From Acidimicrobiia bacterium (GTDB lineage Bacteria; Actinomycetota; Acidimicrobiia; Spongiisociales; UBA5794): a DNA stretch of 11,064 nt. Below are positions 1 through 5,140 of this stretch, piece by piece. The notes below the pieces were generated by a model. That model was not told the DNA's origin and did not search any database. It worked only from the letters and a program-made list of their open reading frames with translations. The translations under genes were made by a program, and so were the position numbers. Positions within the stretch are counted from its first letter, which is position 1. Each line of letters opens with the position of its first letter. The DNA is taken from contig JAOZMA010000049.1 of the NCBI GenBank assembly GCA_029934555.1, forward strand, positions 1-11,064, read 5' to 3'.

Positions 1-266
1 AGGCCATCTTCGTGTGTGGTCGGCACGACGTCGGGTTGGAGTGCAGCGAAATCATTGGTGAAGACGAATGTGGACTCATAAGGAGGATTCGTATCCCCGG
101 TCAATCGTGTGTTGAGCGGGCAGAGGTAGCACTCGGGGTCATAGGACACCGACTGGTCGACCCCGACGATCTCGGTGTGCCCGAGCCACGGCCTCTTCGT
201 TCGGCCGGGGGATACGAGCACCCACTCGTTGGTCAGCGGGTTGTGACGGCGGTGTGCTGCCGTCAT
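1..266 (-). CDS. galT: Galactose-1-phosphate uridylyltransferase, N-terminal part (runs off the left edge)
   Basis: GalT of the Leloir pathway exchanges UMP between UDP-glucose and galactose-1-phosphate, in the cytoplasm. The minus-strand frame from the ATG at 266-264 stays open to the window edge and gives 88 codons. The translation carries the family's N-terminal signature: RRHNPLTNEWVLVSPGRTKR at residues 6-25, a CYLC motif at 46-49 whose two cysteines match the zinc pair of E. coli GalT, GDTNPPY at 57-63 and VFTNDFAAL at 68-76. The active-site HPH motif would lie beyond the edge. The ATG overlaps the stop of the upstream DeoR gene (ATGA), so the two are co-transcribed and probably translationally coupled. 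Family assignment is very secure. A secondary question is whether the enzyme prefers galactose-1-phosphate or another hexose-1-phosphate, which this fragment cannot settle. Confidence 0.93.
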   Translation of the reverse strand, partial: MTAAHRRHNPLTNEWVLVSPGRTKRPWLGHTEIVGVDQSVSYDPECYLCPLNTRLTGDTNPPYESTFVFTNDFAALQPDVVPTTHEDG

Positions 267-1087
267 GTTGCCACGGTGGTGATCACACCCAGGTCCCGGA
301 TCTTGTCGAGCAGTACTGATGGAGCCGAGCCCGTCGTGATCAATCGATCCACGTCGTCGATACGGGCGATTCTCGCGACGCTGACATTCCCGACCTTGGT
401 CCCATCGGCAACAACCACGACCTGCTCGGCCGCCTCGATCATCTTGCTCTTGATCTGCGCCTCCGGCAGATTGATATTGGTGACGCCGTCGGTGGGATGG
501 ATCCCGTTGCATCCGATGAATGCCATCGAGACATTGATCTGCTCCAGGATGCCGCTTCCCATCGGGTTCACCAGGGAGTGCTGTCGTGGTCGAAGCTTTC
601 CCCCGGTCAAGATCACGGTGAACCGGGGGATCGCCGGCTCCAACTGCATCGCGATCGTGAGGCTGTTCGTGAAGACCACGATGTCATCCAGGTTCGTACG
701 CTCGGTCAAGGCATGAGCAACCGCTGTGGTCGTGGTGCCGACGTCGATGATCAGCGAGTCACCGGGCGAGACGAGGGAGGCTGCCGCGCGTCCGATGGCA
801 TCTTTCTCGTCGGCCAGTGTGTCGGCCGACTCTTCGAACGACGGTTCGGCCTCCTCGCTCGACGACCCGGCTGTCGAGATCCGGCTCCGTATCATCGCCC
901 CGCCGTGGACGCGATCGATGAGCGACGCTTGTGCGAGCTGGTCGAGATCCGATCGCACCGTGACCTCTGAGACCCCGAACAAGCTGCTGAGATCCGCGAC
1001 CCGCACGAACCCGTGCTCCTCGATCAGCGTGAGCACGCGGTCTCGCCGGACCTCGCCCGGCATGGTTCTCGATAGCGCCTGGTCCAT
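263..1087 (-). CDS. DeoR-family sugar-phosphate-responsive repressor
   Basis: A 274-residue cytoplasmic transcription factor of normal family length. The N-terminal winged helix-turn-helix covers about residues 13-64, with the recognition region GVSEVTVRSDLDQL at 38-51 and the family hallmark HGGA at 61-64. After an acidic Ser/Glu-rich linker (about 72-95) comes the DeoRC effector domain: IIDVGTTTTAVAHAL at 113-127, VFTNS at 138-142, LTGGKLRP at 160-167, FIGCNGI at 190-196 and ADGTKVG at 227-233. In this family that domain binds a phosphorylated sugar, which usually releases DNA. It is followed by galT with a 4-bp overlap and lies divergent to a sugar ABC transporter, so it probably controls both. 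The ATG at 1087 has only a weak AGAAAG Shine-Dalgarno; an in-frame ATG at residue 9 is an alternative start. The effector, perhaps galactose-1-phosphate, is inferred. Confidence 0.92.
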   Translation of the reverse strand: MDQALSRTMPGEVRRDRVLTLIEEHGFVRVADLSSLFGVSEVTVRSDLDQLAQASLIDRVHGGAMIRSRISTAGSSSEEAEPSFEESADTLADEKDAIGRAAASLVSPGDSLIIDVGTTTTAVAHALTERTNLDDIVVFTNSLTIAMQLEPAIPRFTVILTGGKLRPRQHSLVNPMGSGILEQINVSMAFIGCNGIHPTDGVTNINLPEAQIKSKMIEAAEQVVVVADGTKVGNVSVARIARIDDVDRLITTGSAPSVLLDKIRDLGVITTVAT

Positions 1088-1120
1088 GAAGTGACTTTCT
1101 GAATATTGCGTTTCGTTGTG

Positions 1121-1149
1121 ATTCTAGGTCAACGCACGGAAGTTGACAA
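1121..1149 (-). promoter_or_regulatory. Candidate promoter for the deoR-galT operon
   Basis: On the minus strand, TTGTCA (1149-1144) is followed after exactly 17 bases by TAGAAT (1126-1121), which is close to a sigma70-type consensus. Transcription would start near 1114, leaving a leader of about 27 bases before the deoR ATG at 1087. The -35 shares its bases with the -35 of the opposite promoter. The call rests on hexamer matches and position only. Confidence 0.55.
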
Positions 1150-1172
1150 ACAAACACAAAAGACCGTAATCT
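1143..1172 (+). promoter_or_regulatory. Candidate promoter for the sugar ABC transporter operon
   Basis: A perfect TTGACA (1143-1148) is followed after 18 bases by TAATCT (1167-1172), a TANNNT-type -10. The start point would be near 1179, some 45 bases before the binding-protein ATG. The spacer is rich in CAAA repeats, where a bound repressor would block polymerase. The -10 is weak, which would suit a promoter needing relief or activation. Confidence 0.55.
1145..1161. promoter_or_regulatory. CAAA-rich candidate DeoR operator
   Basis: The stretch GACAAACAAACACAAAA carries ACAAA/CAAA units in tandem within otherwise GC-rich DNA. Read on the minus strand it is TTTTGTGTTTGTTTGTC. Several DeoR-family repressors of sugar genes are known to bind TTTG/TGTTT-type repeats. 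The site lies inside the spacer of the transporter promoter and covers the -35 of the deoR promoter, so one bound repressor could silence both directions. Binding by the neighbouring DeoR protein is inferred. Confidence 0.4.
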
Positions 1173-1181
1173 TTGGGTGTT

Positions 1182-1196
1182 GGGCGAGCCTCGCCC
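1182..1196. promoter_or_regulatory. Perfect 15-bp palindrome in the transporter leader
   Basis: GGGCGAG-C-CTCGCCC is a perfect inverted repeat with a one-base centre. It lies a few bases downstream of the predicted transcription start and 11 bases before the AGGAGGAG ribosome site (1207-1214). It could be an operator for a dimeric regulator, or fold in RNA as a 6-bp stem with a GCC loop. No U-run follows, so it is not a conventional terminator. Confidence 0.45.
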
Positions 1197-1223
1197 GAAG
1201 ATCGCTAGGAGGAGCAACTTCTC

Positions 1224-2537
1224 ATGAAGAGAACGACACTGAAGTTCCTCGGTCTCCTGCTCGTGCTGGCCATGGTGGCCGCGGCATGTAGCTCGGATTC
1301 CGACGACACGACGACGACCGCTGCAGGCGGCACGGATGAAACCACGACCACGGCAGCCGCTGCTACGGATAGCAAGGTCGAGGTCTTCTCGTGGTGGACC
1401 GGCGGCGGTGAAGCAGCCGGCCTCGACGCGATGATCGTCGTGTTCAATGCTGCCTATCCGAACATCGAGTTCGTCAACTCCGCCGTTGCCGGTGGTGCAG
1501 GCACCAACGCACGGGCTGTCCTTGCGTCACGTCTGCAGGCGAACGATCCGCCGGACAGCTGGCAGGGCCACGCTGGCCAAGAACTCATCGGCACGTACGT
1601 TGCCGCCGACCAGATCGAGCCACTCAACTTTCTCTATGAAGAGATGGGCTGGCTCGAGGTGATGCCCGAGACGCTGATCCCGCTCATCTCCAAGGATGGC
1701 AACATCTACTCGGTTCCCGTGAACATTCACCGCTCGAACGTGTTGTGGGCGAACCCGACTGTTCTCTCCGATGCCGGAATCGACATGCCGACCACACTCG
1801 ACGAGTTCTACACGGCGATGGATGCCTTGAAGGAAGGCGGCATGGAAGCACCGCTCGCGATGGGTGAGCAGTGGACCACGCTGCACCTGTTCGAGACGAT
1901 CATGCTCGCTTCCATGGGGCCCGCCGGATGGGAAGGCCTGTGGGACGGAAGCGTTGCCTGGGATTCTGCTGAGGTGACCGCGGGTCTTGAAGACTTCGCC
2001 AAGATCCTCACCTACACGAACGCGGACGCGGCGGCTCTTGCTTGGCAGGACGCCGGGCAGTTGGTGCTCGACGGTTCATCCGCCTTCAACATCATGGGTG
2101 ACTGGCAGGAGGGCTTCTTCCGTGAGGTCGGCAGCGAGCCACAGACCGGATACACCTGGGCAGCGGTCCCCGGTACCGATGGCAACTTCCAGTTCCTGTC
2201 GGACAGCTTCGTGCTGGCCAAGAGCGCACCGGATCGCGATGCTGCGATCGCCTGGTTGACCGTTGCCGGTTCCCTCGAGGGACAAGATGCGTTCAACCCG
2301 GTCAAGGGATCTATCCCGGCTCGTAGCGACGGTGATCGCTCGCTCTACGGCGAGTACCTGCTGTCAGCGATGGACGATTGGGCTTCCGACACGGTCGTCG
2401 GCAGCCTCACCCACGGCGTTGTTGCCAACGACTCGTGGAAGTCGGAGATCGACACGGCCGTCGGCCTGTTCCTCCTCGACTATGACGTTGCAGCGCTCCA
2501 GGAAGGCCTCGTCGCCGCAGCAGAGGCGTCCGGCTGA
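1224..2537 (+). CDS. Sugar-binding lipoprotein of an ABC importer (glucose/galactose type)
   Basis: A 437-residue solute-binding protein (family 1 fold) that captures a sugar outside the membrane and passes it to the permeases encoded next. Residues 1-21 form a signal peptide ending in a lipobox (AMVAAAC), so Cys22 should be lipidated. Residues 23-50 are a Ser/Asp/Thr/Ala linker with two TTTTAA-like blocks. The mature domain starts at KVEVFSWWTGGGE (51-63) and shows GGAGTNARAVL (90-100), HAGQELIG (116-123), PVNIHRSNVLW (165-175), FNIMGDW (288-294), GQDAFNPVKGSI (353-364) and VGSLTHG (392-398). From memory, this order and wording closely follow the Thermus thermophilus glucose/galactose-binding protein, so glucose, galactose or mannose is the likely ligand; galT next door favours galactose. 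The start is supported by AGGAGGAG at 1207-1214. Confidence 0.93.
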   Translation: MKRTTLKFLGLLLVLAMVAAACSSDSDDTTTTAAGGTDETTTTAAAATDSKVEVFSWWTGGGEAAGLDAMIVVFNAAYPNIEFVNSAVAGGAGTNARAVLASRLQANDPPDSWQGHAGQELIGTYVAADQIEPLNFLYEEMGWLEVMPETLIPLISKDGNIYSVPVNIHRSNVLWANPTVLSDAGIDMPTTLDEFYTAMDALKEGGMEAPLAMGEQWTTLHLFETIMLASMGPAGWEGLWDGSVAWDSAEVTAGLEDFAKILTYTNADAAALAWQDAGQLVLDGSSAFNIMGDWQEGFFREVGSEPQTGYTWAAVPGTDGNFQFLSDSFVLAKSAPDRDAAIAWLTVAGSLEGQDAFNPVKGSIPARSDGDRSLYGEYLLSAMDDWASDTVVGSLTHGVVANDSWKSEIDTAVGLFLLDYDVAALQEGLVAAAEASG

Positions 2538-2564
2538 TCCGAAGCAGCGATTGATTGGACTAGC

Positions 2565-2608
2565 GTGAACGACCCGTTCCTTGCCAACCGGAGGAACGGG
2601 TCGATCAC
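2565..2608 (+). other. Strong intercistronic hairpin between binding-protein and permease genes
   Basis: CGACCCGTTCC (2570-2580) pairs perfectly with GGAACGGGTCG (2593-2603) around a 12-base loop. Beyond one A-A mismatch, GTGA (2565-2568) pairs with TCAC (2605-2608), giving 15 base pairs in all. No U-tract follows, and the permease ribosome site (GGGAGGTAGGAG, about 2616-2626) starts shortly after. In malE-type operons such structures protect the upstream message from 3' decay or lower read-through, so that binding protein outnumbers permease. That role is inferred; a partial terminator is the alternative. Confidence 0.7.
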
Positions 2609-2633
2609 ACTCCCAGGGAGGTAGGAGTAGACC

Positions 2634-3581
2634 GTGACGGCCTCTGTCGTAGCTGAGACCGAGATTCTGGCCTCGGCGAAATCGCCGAAGCGCAAGCGGT
2701 TCCGGATGGAGAACTGGTGGGGTGTTATCTGGGTGCTCCCATCCCTGCTGGCGGTGATGCTGTTCGTTTACGGCTTCATCATCTGGACGGCTCGCGTCTC
2801 CGTGAGTGCATGGAAGGGGCTGACCCCCGACTACACCTACGTTGGCGCAGAGAACTTCGTGAACCTCGCGTCCGACCGACGGTTCCATATCGACATCACC
2901 AATACAATCATCTTCACGATCGTCTTCGTCCTCGGTTGTCTGTTGATCGGACTCGGTCTTGCGCTTCTCCTCGACAAGGGGATCCGTGCTGAGGGGTTCT
3001 ATCGCAGCCTCTTCCTCTTCCCGATGGCGATCTCCTTCATCGTCACCGGCGTCGTGTGGCGCTGGTTGATGAACCCGGCGCAGGGCGATCGCCTCAGCGG
3101 CCTGAACCTCCTCTTCCATAATCTCGGTCTGGACTTCCTGATCAACCGTTGGTACGCCACACCGACATGGGGCATCGCCGCAGTGGCGATCGCCGCCGTG
3201 TGGCAGATGTCCGGATACACGATGGCTCTCTATCTGGCCGGTCTGCGTGCCGTGCCGGAGGCGCTCCGAGAGGCAGCGCGCGTGGACGGCGCTTCCGAGT
3301 TCCAGGTGTACCGCAGGGTGGTCATGCCCCTCCTCTGGCCGGTGACCCTGTCGGCCGTGATCATCCTCGGGCATAGTTCACTCAAGGTCTTCGACCTGAT
3401 CATCGCGATGGTCGGCAAGCAGGTCGCCCTCGACGTGCCCGCGATCTACATGTGGACGACCACCTTCGATGGGTTCTTCTTCGGGAGGGGCGCCGCCATC
3501 GGCATGGTGCTGCTGGTATCCGTTGCAGTTCTCGTGATCCCATATCTCTGGTACTCCCTGCGTCAGGACTCAGAAGGATGA
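2634..3581 (+). CDS. Sugar ABC transporter permease, MalF type
   Basis: A 315-residue inner-membrane permease, one half of the transmembrane channel. A basic cytoplasmic N-terminus (KSPKRKRFR, 16-24) precedes about six hydrophobic segments, near residues 30-52, 91-113, 122-144, 178-202, 237-257 and 287-307. The conserved coupling loop reads EAARVDGASEFQVYRRVVMP (213-232), the EAA-X3-G motif that docks on the ATPase. It begins with GTG, supported by a purine-rich GGGAGGTAGGAG just upstream. The stop overlaps the start of the next permease by four bases. The large periplasmic loop of enterobacterial MalF is absent, as usual for actinobacterial versions. Substrate is taken from the binding protein. 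Confidence 0.93.
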   Translation: MTASVVAETEILASAKSPKRKRFRMENWWGVIWVLPSLLAVMLFVYGFIIWTARVSVSAWKGLTPDYTYVGAENFVNLASDRRFHIDITNTIIFTIVFVLGCLLIGLGLALLLDKGIRAEGFYRSLFLFPMAISFIVTGVVWRWLMNPAQGDRLSGLNLLFHNLGLDFLINRWYATPTWGIAAVAIAAVWQMSGYTMALYLAGLRAVPEALREAARVDGASEFQVYRRVVMPLLWPVTLSAVIILGHSSLKVFDLIIAMVGKQVALDVPAIYMWTTTFDGFFFGRGAAIGMVLLVSVAVLVIPYLWYSLRQDSEG

Positions 3582-4411
3582 CGGCGCAAACGGCGGGGGT
3601 GCACCGGAGCAGGAAGTGGGTGTACATCCCGCTGACGATGATGGCGCTCTTCTACCTCCTCCCGATGTTCGTGATGCTCAACACCGGGTTCAAGAGTTTC
3701 GAAGAGGTCAGCCTCGCAACGATGTGGGAACTCCCCTCGTCACTGTCGTTGGACAACTTCACAGCTGCTTGGGAGATTCTCAGTCCAAACGTGTGGAACT
3801 CTCTGAAGATCGTCATACCGGCTGCAACGATCTCTTCGGTTCTCGGATCGATCAACGGGTACGTATTGTCGAAGTGGAAGTTCCCCGGCGCGAACATCGT
3901 CTTCCCCGTTCTGCTCTTCGGGATGTTCATCCCTTACCAGTCGATTCTCATTCCCCTCGTCGATGTCATGTCCAGGATCGGGCTTGCCGGGAGCATCTGG
4001 GGCCTGATTCTCGTGCATGTCATCTACGGCATACCGATCACGACGCTGATCTTCCGCAACTACTACGCCGCCGTCCCGGACTCGTTGATCGAAGCCGCGA
4101 CCGTGGACGGTGCAGGGATCTGGCAGGTCTACTGGCGGGTTCTCTTGCCCCTCTCGATCCCGGCGTTCGTGGTCGTCTACATCTGGCAGTTCACCTCAGC
4201 GTGGAACGACTTCCTGTTCGCCGTGCTGCTCACCAGTACGCAGAATTGGCCGGTGACGGTGGCTCTCAACAACATGGCAGGGAGTCAGATCATTGCATGG
4301 AACGTCCAGATGGCGGGTTCGTTCCTCGCAGCGATACCGACGTTGTTGATCTACATCTTCCTCGGTCGATACTTCCTGAGAGGCATGATGACCGGGGCCC
4401 TCAAGGAGTAG
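3578..4411 (+). CDS. Sugar ABC transporter permease, MalG type
   Basis: A 277-residue inner-membrane permease that pairs with the preceding one. About six membrane segments are visible, near residues 16-36, 76-98, 107-129, 141-160, 190-213 and 247-265. The EAA loop is EAATVDGAGIWQVYWRVLLP (172-191), and the C-terminus RGMMTGALKE is typical of MalG-like proteins. The frame is open further upstream to 3452, but the ATG at 3578 is chosen because it gives a 4-bp ATGA overlap with the previous stop and a normal N-terminus (MTAQTAGVHRSRKWVYIP); the upstream extension is Arg-rich and antisense in style. No ATP-binding subunit follows, so the complex probably relies on a shared MsiK/UgpC-like ATPase encoded elsewhere. 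Confidence 0.93.
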   Translation: MTAQTAGVHRSRKWVYIPLTMMALFYLLPMFVMLNTGFKSFEEVSLATMWELPSSLSLDNFTAAWEILSPNVWNSLKIVIPAATISSVLGSINGYVLSKWKFPGANIVFPVLLFGMFIPYQSILIPLVDVMSRIGLAGSIWGLILVHVIYGIPITTLIFRNYYAAVPDSLIEAATVDGAGIWQVYWRVLLPLSIPAFVVVYIWQFTSAWNDFLFAVLLTSTQNWPVTVALNNMAGSQIIAWNVQMAGSFLAAIPTLLIYIFLGRYFLRGMMTGALKE

Positions 4412-4450
4412 ACAGCCCGTTCGATTCACTTCCGTGAGTGCTCTGGAAGG

Positions 4451-4456
4451 TACGAT
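4451..4456 (+). promoter_or_regulatory. Weak candidate -10 element for the DUF5362-like gene
   Basis: TACGAT, preceded by GG, fits the TANNNT pattern and would start a transcript near 4463, about 50 bases before the ATG at 4513. No convincing -35 is seen at the right distance. The 101-bp gap after the permease stop, where other gaps in the operon are tight, is the other reason to suspect a separate promoter. Confidence 0.25.
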
Positions 4457-4500
4457 GTCGAAGCGGTTCAATGTGGCGAGTCGTCCACGACAAGCGTGAG

Positions 4501-4506
4501 AAGGAG
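4501..4506 (+). promoter_or_regulatory. Ribosome binding site deciding the DUF5362-like start
   Basis: AAGGAG directly abuts an ATG at 4507 and stands 6 bases before a second in-frame ATG at 4513. Only the second has workable spacing, so translation is placed at 4513. The frame extends further upstream to a GTG at 4438, but that start has no ribosome site. Confidence 0.65.
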
Positions 4507-4512
4507 ATGCCT

Positions 4513-4890
4513 ATGACGGACGCGTTCGGATCTATGCCGGTAGCGCCCGATGACACCGTTCAGAGGGTCATCCGGCCGATCAATGATGCTCGCGGTTGGA
4601 TGAAGCTACTGGCCGTGGTGATGTTCATCTCAGGTGGCTTCGCAGCGCTCACGATCATCGGGCTGCTATTCGCATGGCTGCCACTGTGGATGGGATACCT
4701 CTTGTGGAAATCGGCCACAAGCGCCGAGGCCGCGAGTACCGGCGGAAGCGAGGCGGAGGCAATCGACTCGCTCTCCCGTCTCAAGACCTACTTCACGATT
4801 CAGGGCGTGTTGATCGTGATCAACATCGCTCTCCTTGTGCTCTCGATCGTTCTCGCTGTCGGGTTGGCGATGTCGGGCAGCTCGAGCTGA
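4513..4890 (+). CDS. Small DUF5362-like integral membrane protein
   Basis: A 125-residue protein with no known biochemical role. The N-terminal 18 residues are polar; IRPINDARGWMKLLAVVMFI (20-39) opens a first hydrophobic stretch running to about residue 66, which includes WLPLWMGYLLW and probably crosses the membrane as a hairpin. A charged Ala/Glu/Ser segment (67-87) leads to RLKTYFTIQGVLIVINIALL and a further membrane span to about residue 120. The pattern of RP-ARGWMK, AWLPLWMG and LKTYFTIQG resembles the DUF5362 family as I remember it. It follows the sugar permeases in the same direction after 101 bases, but nothing in the sequence ties it to sugar uptake. It is convergent with the glycosidase gene. 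Assignment to DUF5362 is a moderate-confidence recollection. Confidence 0.75.
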   Translation: MTDAFGSMPVAPDDTVQRVIRPINDARGWMKLLAVVMFISGGFAALTIIGLLFAWLPLWMGYLLWKSATSAEAASTGGSEAEAIDSLSRLKTYFTIQGVLIVINIALLVLSIVLAVGLAMSGSSS

Positions 4891-4892
4891 GC

Positions 4893-4919
4893 GGATCGCC
4901 GCTATCGCGTCAGCGATCC
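4893..4919 (+). terminator. Candidate hairpin after the DUF5362-like gene
   Basis: GGATCGC (4893-4899) and GCGATCC (4913-4919) pair perfectly around a 13-base loop, beginning two bases after the TGA stop. No U-run follows, so if it ends transcription it does so weakly or with Rho. Part of the right arm also lies inside the HNH relic on the other strand, so the symmetry may be partly chance. Confidence 0.35.
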
Positions 4920-5038
4920 TGTGGATGTATGCCGTTGTGGACGGCGGTGTGGCGCTTCCGGTAGAGGAGGATCAGATTGATGAGAGCGGTGATACCTCCG
5001 TCGGCCCAGTGGATGATGTGGTGATCGCCGCATCGGCA
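4910..5038 (-). pseudogene. Relic of an HNH endonuclease C-terminus (13E12/DUF222 type)
   Basis: Reading the minus strand from 5038 gives about 42 codons before a stop at 4912-4910. It includes CRCGDHHIIHWADGG followed by ITALINLILLYRKRHTAVHN. This matches the zinc-stabilised HNH motif at the end of actinobacterial 13E12/DUF222 proteins, whose usual form is HHIxHWADGG, then xTDLDNLVLLCRRHHRxVH. The usual Cys after LL is Tyr here and the first His of the RHH pair is changed, so a zinc ligand and a catalytic position are lost. The long DUF222 domain is absent; a stop codon lies a few codons upstream and no start or ribosome site is visible. It is therefore a decayed end fragment. Confidence 0.72.
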
Positions 5039-5128
5039 CAGCACGTTGGTGCTCGACTAGCCACCGGCAATCCATCGGACTTCCCCATGGATGAGATCAC
5101 AGTCGAACACTGGCCGGTGGGGGCGTAG
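5012..5128 (+). pseudogene. Relic of a PIN-domain (VapC-like) toxin C-terminus
   Basis: In the plus frame ending at the TAG at 5126-5128, the last 38 residues run DDVVIAASAQHVGARLATGN, then PSDFPMDEITVEHWPVGA. This has the shape of the final third of a PIN ribonuclease of the VapC type: an acidic residue before a VIAA helix, a xGARLATGN strand and a DFPM-VEHWPVG tail. The N-terminal two thirds, with the first catalytic Asp, is missing; upstream codons in the same frame are antisense to the HNH relic and do not look PIN-like. No antitoxin gene is present. It looks like a truncated remnant, and family assignment is from motif memory. Confidence 0.6.
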
Positions 5129-5140
5129 ACGCGAGCGGAC

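Noticed and set aside
12..716. A 234-codon plus-strand frame at the left edge
   Set aside because: It is antisense to galT and the DeoR effector domain, both of which have clear family motifs.
1289..1370. ACG/ACC-rich repeat in the binding-protein gene, considered as a tandem DNA repeat
   Set aside because: It encodes the Thr/Ala/Asp linker after the lipidated Cys, common in this lineage's lipoproteins; the repeat units are irregular and coding.
2364..3374. A 336-codon minus-strand frame across the binding-protein end and first permease
   Set aside because: It crosses the strong intercistronic hairpin and is His/Glu/Arg-rich with no domain signature; the opposite strand encodes clear transporter genes.
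3452..3577. Upstream extension of the MalG-type permease
   Set aside because: The extra 42 residues overlap the first permease gene, are Arg-rich and unlike any permease N-terminus; the ATG at 3578 has the usual ATGA overlap.
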